Source of the DNA: Cyanobacteriota bacterium
GTDB taxonomy: Bacteria; Cyanobacteriota; Vampirovibrionia; LMEP-6097
Length of the DNA stretch: 37,703 nt
Direction of reading: 5' to 3'
NCBI GenBank assembly: GCA_027618255.1
Contig: JAQCFG010000014.1
Span: forward strand, 1 to 37,703
A program made the translations under genes and the position numbers. Below are positions 25,402-33,876 of this stretch, one piece after another. The notes under the pieces are model-generated. The model ran no database searches and was not told the DNA's origin. It saw nothing but the letters and a program-made list of their open reading frames with translations. Numbering within the stretch: position 1 is the stretch's first letter; each line of letters opens with the position of its first letter.

Positions 25402-25519
25402 TAGACCTGTTTCGAAACACAGTTTCGATGTACAGGTCGCTCAAAAAATGTAGCAACCGCGCGGAATGCGCGTGTTGCCTTTGGAGATAATTCCGACTTT
25501 TGCAAAAGGTCTATTATGA
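25402..25519 (+). repeat. Palindromic repeat family 1, copy B (intergenic)
   Basis: This copy aligns with 6571-6687. Its ends are inverted repeats, TAGACCT and AGGTCTA. Internal arms include GACCTGT/ACAGGTC (25404-25438) and a GCAACCGCGC...GCGCGTGTTGC hairpin. A one-base deletion breaks the reading frame seen in copy A, yet several differences elsewhere are synonymous with respect to that frame. Its right end overlaps the stop codon of the 1652-residue gene. Confidence 0.8.
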
Positions 25520-28500
25520 ATTGATACGAAGTTGCAGCTTCTCAATCATTGTAAAGTGTTGATCGACTGATTCTTTGACCAATGATTGAATTGTTGTTGT
25601 TAGGAATTGTGCGTGTTTATCTTCGTCACTATTAGCAGGAGCTTTCATTAGAGGAGCTAACATTGCAATAGTATTTGCGATCTTGATCCAATTCTCTGAT
25701 ACTTCTTTATCTTGGCTTGCTACAAAATCGACAAACGCTTCAAACTGTTCTTTGATTTTGTCTAGTCCTTCAGCTTCAATAGAGTCCTCTTGAAGCCAGT
25801 TTGTTAATGTTGCTTGAAATGAGTTGACTTCGTCTTCATTCAATTTGACCATTGAGCTTAGAAGAATAGGTAGCTCTTTGACTTTGTTTCCCACATCGTT
25901 AAAAGCCAAAATTAAACTGACTAAGGTTTTTTGTTCTTCTTTGGTGATTGTTTCTATTGCTCCACTGTCATACCAACAAACTAGAGGTTGATTCTTTTGT
26001 TTGATGAGCTTACCAGAGTCGTCATGCACTACTCCAAAATTACCAAGGTTGACATCTGATTGATAACAAGAGCCAAGTAAAATTTGTCTAAGGACTCTTA
26101 ATCCAACTGCATTGCTGATTCGGTTAGCTTCTTGTTCTCCTATTTGTTCAGTTAAGAGATGGCTGTCTAATTCATAACCAGGTTGGAGTTTGCTGACAAG
26201 AATATTGCCATGTGATAAATCCTTGTCTATCGTTACAGGAATGTGTACTAGTCCGTCTTTGCTTGGAGTTTGCAATTCTTCTGCAAGTAGTTCAGCTCTT
26301 TTGATTTCTTCAGATGGATCAGTTTGTGAAAGCAGCTGTTCTTTCAAAATATCACATGTGTTGCTTGGGATTTTTAGCCCATCGAATTCATCACTATGCT
26401 CATTGATGTAATTAATAAGGCTTGAAATATAAGTAATATCCATGTCTATTTCTGCTCTAATAAAGGGATGGATGATTTTGACAGCTCGTTGATTGTCTAG
26501 ATCTTGACAATGTAGAGCTGCTTGGGAAGGATTGAGTTGAGCTCGATAAGTCGTTGCCATAGAGCCTTCGCCTAGCTTTTGTCCAGAGGCATTTGGATCA
26601 AATGGTGAACCTGATTCTTGGTATTCAGCATCTAGGTGGTGATAAAAAAGATTGGTGTCTGAAATTGTATTCTCGCTAGAAAGTTTGCGGAGTGCTTGTT
26701 TGTAAGCCGTTGGGATATTCATGGTTGCAAGCTTTTGTCCAAATTTAATAAAAGCTGGACCAGAGCTTTGCATGAACTGTGCAAGTAATTCAGGCATATC
26801 AATGGATTCTTGACTGGAAATATTCCATAGATTGAAAAAAACATCGCTAATCTTTTGTTCAGGACAATTGTTCAGAGCAAAGCTTAGAAATGATTTCATT
26901 GCTTTTTTTTGATTGTCATTTTGGGACATTGAAGGACTTGACTCCACTAATCTATTGGCAACACGGTTTAAAAATTCATCTCTTAGTGTCGGATTTTTGA
27001 GTATACCTCTTGCTCCATTGAAAGCTGCTTCAAGGATTTCTATCCTTTGTCTTTTACTGCTGCTGGCTTGCTCAATTGATAATAATGTTTCAGGTTTAAT
27101 GCCGAGTTTTTTGCTGAGTTTAATTATGATATCTGGGCTTTGATAATGCAAATAGTCTCCAGTCTGATATTCGGTATCAACAAAAATTGTTCCAGCTGGG
27201 TACCTTAATCTATCATCTGTGATAATATCTTCGGAATAACTAATTTGAGCAGATGAGTCCTCTACGCTGAAATCCCTTTCTCCCAGTAAATATAAAAGGA
27301 AATCAGCTTTGTCAAGGTCTCTGGTGTTGCTCACTAAGTCTAATAATGATTCTTCAGCAAGACTAGTTTCTATCTTGCGAGTTGAATTCTTGTCTATAAT
27401 TGGAGGCTCGGTTAAGAAACTTGCAAGTAATTCTTTGTCTCCTTTACTATTTGCCCTGTCAATAAAAGGTCTTAGTAATTCATTCCTGTGATAAGAAGCT
27501 GAAGTATAACTAATTAGAATATGTTCTAATTCTTTGTTGTTTCTAATTTCTGGATCATTGATATTTCTAAGTTGAGCTTTGATTGGTGCTAGTTTTGCAG
27601 TGTCTTTTGACTGATCATCGTATTGTTCATAAATCCTAGCTTCACAAGTTTGAATAAGTATTTTGTTGTAAAAATTGTCTCTTAATTGAAATAGAGTCTC
27701 CAGGTCATTTAATTTGCGGATTTCTGCTTGTGTTGTTTTAATATCATCAAGTATAGTGATCGGTGTCAGTCCTAGAGCCTCAATCATTTTTTGATCACGA
27801 GATAAGCATGCAATGGGTTGGCTTGTGACTAAGAAATCTAATTTATTCTTGCCTTGTGTTAGCTCTGAGTATTCTTGCCCAAAACCTTCATGCCATAAAT
27901 TCCATAGCTGTGCAAAAGTAAAAACCTCAGCTTCTAATTGAGAGTATGATGTACTATCTATTTTATCTCTACCTAAGCGGTAGAATTCTTCTGTAAACTT
28001 GTCCTGTCCGTGAATAATTATATAATCCTCAGCAGAGCTAGATAGACCTAAGTTAAGTAATGATTCGAGGCTAGAGTTTCTATGTCGAGCTAATTGTTCA
28101 GTAAGGCTGGTATCATCTTGAAGCCCATACATGAATTGACGGATTTCTTCTTGACTAAGTTCAGTTTGTTCCTGTAACTTGTCATAAGCTCTGTTTATCA
28201 GGAGCCTATCCCAGTTTTCATCGAAAGTCTTAGAAAGATATTCTGGTAGCTCTGTGGCTTGTTCTCCAGGATTATGACGAGAAAAGCTTCCAAGAGCTGC
28301 TGTCGTTGCTATGATGATTTTTTGTTTCGTTTCTACTAAAAACTCAGGGCTTAGTTCATCTTTATAACTAATATGAAAAATAGGTACAATTGAATTGGGA
28401 TTTATTCTTTGTTCTAGTTTGGCTTCAAGCTGAGAAGATTTTTCTAATAATAATTTGACTTCAGGTAGATCTATTAGAGTAAGTTCTCTCAGTTTGCTTT

Positions 28501-30472
28501 TGTCAGCAATTTCTTTATCAATTTCTGCAACGAGTGTAGCTTTATCACGACTGAAATTACGGTGATTGAGCTTATGCTCTTTAGCAAAGCTTGCCATCTT
28601 GGCAAATAAATTATTTTCGCCACGGTTTACATAAAAATAGACTGGCATCAAATCTTTGGTGACTAGAATATTGTCATTCATTAGCTGGATGATTGATTTT
28701 TGAACTTCTGTGTCACCATCTTGAAAACATGACTCTAATAGCTGTATTAACCTGGGGTTATGACTAAGAATAGAAGCTCCGTGAGTCAATAAGTTGGAGC
28801 TTGCAAGTTGCACCATATCTTGAAGAATTTTTAGCTCGCTTTGACCATTAGCATGCGCTTGTTTTACCCAGCTATCTGCTAGTAGATTACTAAGAGCTTG
28901 GTATCTTAAAGTATCGGAACTAATATGTAAGTCTTGCTTATGGTCAATTAAATGACGAGTATTGATTATGCTAAATATTAGTTTAATTTGTTCTAGGTTA
29001 AGTGCAGCAAAGTCTTCTTGAAAAAAATCTAGTGCTTCAAAAGAGCCTTCATTATTACATGCAAGAGCCGCTTCTTTAAACCAATCATTGAGCAGATCTT
29101 GGGTTTCGGCGTCACCTACTTGTGGGTTATCAAGTTGTTCTATTTGAGATGCAAGAGATTCTGAAAAAAGATCATCATCTAGGTTGTCTGAATCTGTTAA
29201 GTTTAAATCTGCGATATTTTCAAGCTCTTGAACAAATTGAACAAAATCTTGATCGCTTATGCTATCTAGTTCCGCTGCATCAAAAACTAAATTTAGTTTT
29301 TTGTAGCCATACATGGTGGGTTCATTTTCTACTTTGCAATATTGAGGAAAAAGATCTGCTATTGCTTTCTTATCAGTTATGTTATTTACTATGTCATTCA
29401 AAGATCCTAGTTTTGATAGTCTTAATTGATTTTGCATGCCTTGACCTAGGTTGATATAAGGCCTTGATGCTTCAATAGCAGGTCTCATATGGTCATTATC
29501 GTAACCAGTCCAATCTTGAGAAATATCATCAGCTGCAATTTGACTTAACTGGGTTGACTTTGTCTGAGCTACTGGAAATTGTCTCGCTAATTGATTGATA
29601 ACTCTGATTCGGCGTTTAGTATGTGGGTGGGTGCTGAGTAATGTCATCTGCAAATTTTGTCCATCGTCTATTTTGTGATCGGGGTACTTTGTGTCTTTGA
29701 AATGCTGGTTTGTAATTGCTTGAGCATTTTGTTCGATTTTGCTTAGTGCATCAGCAATTGCTGATGGTTTATCGCCAGATAGAGAGGAAAGAAAGCTTGC
29801 TAGCCTATCGCAGGAATATTCTTCAGCAAAATTGCCTATATGGTTGCCAATAGGATCGAAGCGTTCGGATGGATTTGCTGGGCAATGGTGCTTAAACAAA
29901 AAGTGACCTAGCTCATGAGCCATAACAGCTCTAGTTTCAGCATGATCATAGTCAAGTGTATCTAGCAATGCTCTTGAGATGAACATATTGCCAGTGACAG
30001 GATTGATCATAGCGTTTGGTATGTCTTTAAAGTATATTTTTTTCTCTGAGAATGGAAAGGGGTACATAGATCCACGTTGATCAAATACATGTACTTTCAC
30101 TGAGCCATGTTCTAATCCGAGTAAATCCATTAAACCAGTAAGGATTTGATCAAGTTCTTGTTTGGTTGAATGATCCTCGGCTAAAAAATTATTGTTGTTA
30201 AAAAAGTTGGCATCAAACTCTTTGGCTATTTGCTCTAAGTCGTGCGGAATTATTTCCCTTGAATCAAGTAGACTTTGTGGGATTAGTGTGGGGCGGTTTG
30301 TACCTAGTGGAAAACCCTGAGCGGCTGTGGCTGCTCGCAAGGCTGAGCCTACTTGCATTTGCATTGATGTTACTGGTATTTGAGGGGTTTGCCACGTTGA
30401 TAAATTTGCCCACAAGTATAAAAAGCGAGAAGTGGGCTTATCTTGATACCAGTCAGCTTCCTGTGATGTCAA
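25514..30472 (-). CDS. Fusion of M48-like metalloprotease and ABC1/UbiB-like kinase
   Basis: This is a 1652-residue protein. Near the N-terminus 'HAETRAVMAHELGHFLFKHH' gives an HExxH zinc site (His186, Glu187, His190), and 'EEYSCDRLA' supplies the third ligand (Glu218), as in M48 peptidases. About 950 residues of charged helical sequence follow with no recognised domain. The C-terminal 450 residues carry ABC1/UbiB kinase marks: 'GPAFIKFGQ' (Lys1243, Gln1246; the KxGQ motif), a nucleotide loop 'LGEGSMATTYRA' (1300-1311), 'AVKIIHP' (Lys1332), 'QSDVNLGNFGV' (Asp1473, Asn1478) and 'WYDSGA' (Asp1502) in place of DFG. No signal peptide or membrane segment is evident. The TTG start has AGGA 5 nt upstream; an ATG at 30364 is an alternative. 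Confidence 0.8.
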   Translation of the reverse strand: MTSQEADWYQDKPTSRFLYLWANLSTWQTPQIPVTSMQMQVGSALRAATAAQGFPLGTNRPTLIPQSLLDSREIIPHDLEQIAKEFDANFFNNNNFLAEDHSTKQELDQILTGLMDLLGLEHGSVKVHVFDQRGSMYPFPFSEKKIYFKDIPNAMINPVTGNMFISRALLDTLDYDHAETRAVMAHELGHFLFKHHCPANPSERFDPIGNHIGNFAEEYSCDRLASFLSSLSGDKPSAIADALSKIEQNAQAITNQHFKDTKYPDHKIDDGQNLQMTLLSTHPHTKRRIRVINQLARQFPVAQTKSTQLSQIAADDISQDWTGYDNDHMRPAIEASRPYINLGQGMQNQLRLSKLGSLNDIVNNITDKKAIADLFPQYCKVENEPTMYGYKKLNLVFDAAELDSISDQDFVQFVQELENIADLNLTDSDNLDDDLFSESLASQIEQLDNPQVGDAETQDLLNDWFKEAALACNNEGSFEALDFFQEDFAALNLEQIKLIFSIINTRHLIDHKQDLHISSDTLRYQALSNLLADSWVKQAHANGQSELKILQDMVQLASSNLLTHGASILSHNPRLIQLLESCFQDGDTEVQKSIIQLMNDNILVTKDLMPVYFYVNRGENNLFAKMASFAKEHKLNHRNFSRDKATLVAEIDKEIADKSKLRELTLIDLPEVKLLLEKSSQLEAKLEQRINPNSIVPIFHISYKDELSPEFLVETKQKIIIATTAALGSFSRHNPGEQATELPEYLSKTFDENWDRLLINRAYDKLQEQTELSQEEIRQFMYGLQDDTSLTEQLARHRNSSLESLLNLGLSSSAEDYIIIHGQDKFTEEFYRLGRDKIDSTSYSQLEAEVFTFAQLWNLWHEGFGQEYSELTQGKNKLDFLVTSQPIACLSRDQKMIEALGLTPITILDDIKTTQAEIRKLNDLETLFQLRDNFYNKILIQTCEARIYEQYDDQSKDTAKLAPIKAQLRNINDPEIRNNKELEHILISYTSASYHRNELLRPFIDRANSKGDKELLASFLTEPPIIDKNSTRKIETSLAEESLLDLVSNTRDLDKADFLLYLLGERDFSVEDSSAQISYSEDIITDDRLRYPAGTIFVDTEYQTGDYLHYQSPDIIIKLSKKLGIKPETLLSIEQASSSKRQRIEILEAAFNGARGILKNPTLRDEFLNRVANRLVESSPSMSQNDNQKKAMKSFLSFALNNCPEQKISDVFFNLWNISSQESIDMPELLAQFMQSSGPAFIKFGQKLATMNIPTAYKQALRKLSSENTISDTNLFYHHLDAEYQESGSPFDPNASGQKLGEGSMATTYRAQLNPSQAALHCQDLDNQRAVKIIHPFIRAEIDMDITYISSLINYINEHSDEFDGLKIPSNTCDILKEQLLSQTDPSEEIKRAELLAEELQTPSKDGLVHIPVTIDKDLSHGNILVSKLQPGYELDSHLLTEQIGEQEANRISNAVGLRVLRQILLGSCYQSDVNLGNFGVVHDDSGKLIKQKNQPLVCWYDSGAIETITKEEQKTLVSLILAFNDVGNKVKELPILLSSMVKLNEDEVNSFQATLTNWLQEDSIEAEGLDKIKEQFEAFVDFVASQDKEVSENWIKIANTIAMLAPLMKAPANSDEDKHAQFLTTTIQSLVKESVDQHFTMIEKLQLRINS

Positions 30473-30505
30473 GTTTTTCCTGAATCTATCCCTTTGAACT
30501 ATAAC

Positions 30506-30596
30506 GTTTTGCCTTAAATTTTGCTCACTCGGGAGCAGAGCTCACCGAGTTTTATCCACAAAATTGATTATTTTCTTCGAAAACAAATGGCAAAAC
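30506..30596. repeat. MITE-like repeat family 2, copy 2 (compact)
   Basis: A 91-bp element has perfect 8-bp terminal inverted repeats, GTTTTGCC and GGCAAAAC. It matches the two ends of copy 1 (21500-21666) but lacks its middle. It lies between the RiPP cluster and the protease-kinase gene; a TATAGT box for the latter (30498-30503, minus) abuts it. Confidence 0.85.
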
Positions 30597-30643
30597 CTCT
30601 CCTCATCCAAGGAGCAACCCTCACGAATCTGCAAAATCAACAC

Positions 30644-32113
30644 TTAGCTACGAGCTCCTTGGTTTTCGGCTACGTTCGAATAAAAATGCTTAACGGCAGC
30701 CGCAGACTCATGAGTTTTATAAATCATTTCTAGGTATTTCACTAGTTCTGTATTGCCACTGTATTCAAAATCAACTGATTTGAGTTTTTGGCTAGCGATA
30801 TATTTAGCTAGAATAATCATTTGTTCTTTGGCTGAGAGCAAGAATTGTTTGCTGGCAACAGTACGATATTGTTCGTAGACGTACTTGAGGGTGCTGATGA
30901 CTTCAGATCGATTGCTGCGTTTCCAGGATTGATTAGACTCTATATAAAGATCAGCTTGCGGGTCCCAAGCAAGTAGGTAGTCCGAGTCACTTGCTTGATT
31001 GCTTTGAGCCAGTTTTTCAAAACTCAAATAATTCCACGGAATAGCAATCTCAGCGTGTTTGTGCCAGCCATTGCGCAGGACTTCGTGCATGCTGTTGCTG
31101 CCGTCATGTCTGCCACTAGCGCTACTTTCTGTTGCCAGAGCTGCCCAAGAGCCGCCTTCAAGATTGAGAAGAGCTTCAGGTACCGCTTCATAATCACCAA
31201 GTAAATTAAAAATCACTCTTGCTGCCTGTCCTAGACTCGATTCAAGTTCAATTGCTTCAATTTGTTGGTCTTGTTCTGGATGATAAGCCTTCTTATGAGC
31301 AATGCTGTCAATTAATTTATTACTGATTTCAAGCTTGAAGTCGCCACTGATATTTTGGTAGTTATTTGCCTGAGGCACTATGATTAGCCATCTTTCGTCA
31401 AGTTTGATTTTGTAGATTGGTGAAGCCAATGAGTCGGTAGCTTCCTCTACAAGATTTACTTCTGCTAATACTTCACGATTTTTGTTGACATGATAAATCT
31501 TGCCCTGGTTTATAGAAGCGGTTTGTTGTTTGAATTGAGGTAAGTCCCAACCACTGAATCTGTTTTTGCGAGCTGCTTTAATTGCATTGGCTGGGATCAA
31601 AGCAATAGCAAGATTGTTTTTTTTGATTTTGTGAGCATGGATACAATCACTTAGCTGTGCAATATTGCAAATGCCTTCTGTAAAATGAAAATGATCGACT
31701 GCAATATCTTTGTAATGAGCTTGATGAATATTTCTTGCAGCCATCGCTTCAATGTAAGCGATACTAAAATCACCAATGAACTTTTGTCCTGCAATTGCTT
31801 GTGTCAGGATAATGCCTGAGGGACTGCTTTTGCAGCCAGATCTTAGTTTGTAGTCTTGCTGAGTGTCGCAAAGAAAATCAGCTTGATCTATTTTATTGTT
31901 TTCGATTAGTTTGCCTAATTTAAAACTAACTCTCTTGCCGCAAGCCAAAATCTCTTGTACCTTGGCAAGTAATTCTCGAGTTCCTGGATAATCTAAATAG
32001 TCCGGGTGTTCCTGGGAAGAGTCATTTATTGTTATTGGACGACAACTTGTATCAAACAGTGAAACCTGTTTTGCATTGGCGAGATCAGAATTATGCTTGG
32101 CACCCAAACCCAT
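30644..32113 (-). CDS. Unrecognised protein, last gene of the RiPP operon
   Basis: This 489-residue soluble protein matches no family I know. It starts 9 nt after the bufC stop on the same strand, so it is almost certainly co-transcribed. Visible marks include a His-rich segment ('ARNIHQAHYKDIAVDHFHFTEGICNIAQLSDCIHAHK') near residues 130-175, a middle beta-rich stretch ('PIYKIKLDERWLIIVPQ') and 'SGRHDGSNSMHEVLRNGWHKHAEIAIPWNY' near residues 333-362. The conserved-looking His residues could bind metal or be catalytic, but that is inference. No signal peptide or membrane helix. It could be an extra maturation enzyme, since DoxX (BufD) is missing. Confidence 0.65.
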   Translation of the reverse strand: MGLGAKHNSDLANAKQVSLFDTSCRPITINDSSQEHPDYLDYPGTRELLAKVQEILACGKRVSFKLGKLIENNKIDQADFLCDTQQDYKLRSGCKSSPSGIILTQAIAGQKFIGDFSIAYIEAMAARNIHQAHYKDIAVDHFHFTEGICNIAQLSDCIHAHKIKKNNLAIALIPANAIKAARKNRFSGWDLPQFKQQTASINQGKIYHVNKNREVLAEVNLVEEATDSLASPIYKIKLDERWLIIVPQANNYQNISGDFKLEISNKLIDSIAHKKAYHPEQDQQIEAIELESSLGQAARVIFNLLGDYEAVPEALLNLEGGSWAALATESSASGRHDGSNSMHEVLRNGWHKHAEIAIPWNYLSFEKLAQSNQASDSDYLLAWDPQADLYIESNQSWKRSNRSEVISTLKYVYEQYRTVASKQFLLSAKEQMIILAKYIASQKLKSVDFEYSGNTELVKYLEMIYKTHESAAAVKHFYSNVAENQGARS

Positions 32114-32122
32114 AGCTATGGA

Positions 32123-32848
32123 TTAGTCTATCAGTATATTGGCCGCTTGCAAATCCTTTTGGAGTTGATTAATTGCTTGGATATCTACTTGCAAATTAAA
32201 TTGCTTACAAAAGCTTTTATGAATTTCTTCTAATCCTTTGCCAGAGCCAATGGCCTGGATGACAAATAAGCTAGCCGGAGTGAGCACAAATGATCTATTT
32301 TTGAGGCTGGTTTCATCTCTATAAAAGAAGCTAATTTGCGCTTCTTCTTCAATATCGGTTGTTTGAATCTCTTCGATGCTATCTTCACTAGTCTTGAGAT
32401 ATTGCACAATTGTAGTAAGTGGATAAGTGAATTGCAGGACTTGGTGCACTGGTGTGAGCTTAGTAGTGGCTTGGATATTGGGAGCGTTGTAGATTTCTAG
32501 CTCGGTCCATTCATATAGCGCTAGTTCACTTAGATAGTTTGGGTAGTTATATTTCTCTTGGAGCTTTGGCTCGGCTAATAATTTGTGAAAATCAGCTGCT
32601 AGTTTGTGATAAACTGCCGATTTGCTTGGATATTTGTTTTGATATTGGATCATCAGCTTATTCCAGTTAGGTTCAAGGATTTTATAGCAAAGTGGATAGA
32701 TATTTTGCATCAAAGAACTGAGGCTACTGACTACTAGTGAGTAATAGACGCTTAATTCATCTTGAGCTTTTTGGGGGAGTATCTCAGGATTAGCTGCTTG
32801 TCCCTGCATGCATTTGAGTATTTCTTGTTGGATTTGATAGAGTGCCAT
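32123..32848 (-). CDS. BufC-like DUF2063 partner of MNIO enzyme
   Basis: The 241-residue protein begins 'MALYQIQQEILKCMQG', like the N-terminal DUF2063 domain of BufC/HvfC proteins. It continues with 'ELSVYYSLVVSSLSSLMQNIYPLCYKIL' and 'YPNYLSELALYEWTELEIY' and a C-terminal half with a winged-helix-like end. In characterised bufferin/oxazolin clusters this partner binds the precursor and assists the MNIO enzyme. It overlaps the end of bufB by 59 bp, which implies translational coupling and a fixed ratio. The direct order with bufB makes the family assignment secure, though sequence divergence is high. Confidence 0.8.
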   Translation of the reverse strand: MALYQIQQEILKCMQGQAANPEILPQKAQDELSVYYSLVVSSLSSLMQNIYPLCYKILEPNWNKLMIQYQNKYPSKSAVYHKLAADFHKLLAEPKLQEKYNYPNYLSELALYEWTELEIYNAPNIQATTKLTPVHQVLQFTYPLTTIVQYLKTSEDSIEEIQTTDIEEEAQISFFYRDETSLKNRSFVLTPASLFVIQAIGSGKGLEEIHKSFCKQFNLQVDIQAINQLQKDLQAANILID

Positions 32849-33728
32849 TCATGATGCCTTTTATTGTTTTAAGCTCTTCGACCAGTTCACTGAGTGCCGG
32901 GAAATTAGAATCCCGTTCAAGCAAAATTGCATTGACAGGAGTTCTTGCCAGTAGTTCTTCTAGTATTGTGTAAACCACTTGAGCAATTGCTTCGCCGTGA
33001 GTATCAAGGATTTCGATACTGTGCCCAGTATGCGAGCGATAACCATGGAGATGCCCAGCGATATGTACTTGAACTACTCGATCTAGCTTGAGTTGTTCTA
33101 GAAATTCCACTGGCGTATAGCAATTATGATTTGTCGCGTTGACGTGGATATTATTTACGTCTAACAAGAGCCCACAATCTGCCTGCTCAAGAATTGAGTT
33201 GATAAACTGGGCTTCGGTCATTTCCGGTTCAATAATGGTGGAGTAAAAACTTGGGTTTTCAATTAAAAATGGTATCTGCATTGTATCTTGCAAAAATTTG
33301 ACATTGTCACTAACGACATTGACAGTCTCTTGAGTGAAAGGAATTGGCAAAAGATTTTGTAAATAAATATCACCGACCCTTGTACATGACAAGTGATCGG
33401 AGAACCAGGGCGCATCTATTTCTTGAAATAATTCTTTGCAGGCGTCAATTAGATAAGGGTCATAACTAGGCTGTCCTGGTTTTTCTGGAGCTGTGCCGAT
33501 ACTGAGATTAACACCATGTGGTATCAATTTGATTTTGGAATCTAATACTGCTTGAAATTTGTGGGCTTTAATGCCACCAAGTTTGATGTAATTCTCTGGT
33601 ACGATTTCCAGCCATTCTATTAAGCCGTCATTTTCTTTGCTTTGATAAAATTCAAGGGTTTCTTCAGTGAGTCCCCTGCGCAGTCCGAGTCCTAGTCCTG
33701 GTTTGATTAATTTGTTTTTGTTAAACAT
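32790..33728 (-). CDS. MNIO (DUF692) RiPP-modifying enzyme, BufB-like
   Basis: MNIO enzymes are multinuclear non-heme iron oxidases that rearrange Cys residues of RiPP precursors (MbnB, TglH, ChrH, BufB/HvfB). The 312-residue TIM barrel has all expected blocks: 'LEIVPENY' (40-47), 'IPHGVNLSIG' (His71), 'WFSDHLS' (Asp111, His112), 'FLIENPS' (Glu157, Asn158), 'LLLDVNNIHVNATNH' (Asp190, Asn193, His201), 'VQVHIAGH' (His222), 'ILDTHGEAI' (Asp242, His244) and 'AILLERDSNFP' (Glu271). Its AGGA ribosome site is provided by the end of the adjacent repeat. It follows the precursor gene and its terminator. Confidence 0.95.
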   Translation of the reverse strand: MFNKNKLIKPGLGLGLRRGLTEETLEFYQSKENDGLIEWLEIVPENYIKLGGIKAHKFQAVLDSKIKLIPHGVNLSIGTAPEKPGQPSYDPYLIDACKELFQEIDAPWFSDHLSCTRVGDIYLQNLLPIPFTQETVNVVSDNVKFLQDTMQIPFLIENPSFYSTIIEPEMTEAQFINSILEQADCGLLLDVNNIHVNATNHNCYTPVEFLEQLKLDRVVQVHIAGHLHGYRSHTGHSIEILDTHGEAIAQVVYTILEELLARTPVNAILLERDSNFPALSELVEELKTIKGIMNGTLSNPTRNTQMHAGTSS

Positions 33729-33734
33729 TATTCG

Positions 33735-33815
33735 TCATCCTGAGCCCATAGGGCGCCAGAATCCCATTATCGCATATCTCAAGATCCTGATGGTTTCTAC
33801 GTTCCCTCAGCATGA
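33735..33815. repeat. TCATCCTGAG-type palindromic repeat between bufA and bufB
   Basis: The ends TCATCCTGAG (33735-33744) and CTCAGCATGA (33806-33815) form an inverted repeat with one mismatch. Internal GGGCGCCAGAATCC and AAGATCCTGATGG pieces fit the widespread 'TCATCCTGAG...GGATC' intergenic repeats. On the minus strand its end (CTCAGGATGA) carries the AGGA used by bufB. Confidence 0.7.
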
Positions 33816-33819
33816 TAGC

Positions 33820-33849
33820 AAAAAAAAGCCCCGGTATAACACCGAGGCT
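33820..33849 (-). terminator. Rho-independent terminator directly after the RiPP precursor
   Basis: On the minus strand AGCCTCGG, a loop TGTTATA and CCGGGGCT (8 bp with one T-G pair) are followed by eight Ts. It starts 27 nt after the precursor stop and before the MNIO gene. Confidence 0.93.
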
Positions 33850-33876
33850 CTCTTTTAAAGTTGTAGATTGCTTCGA

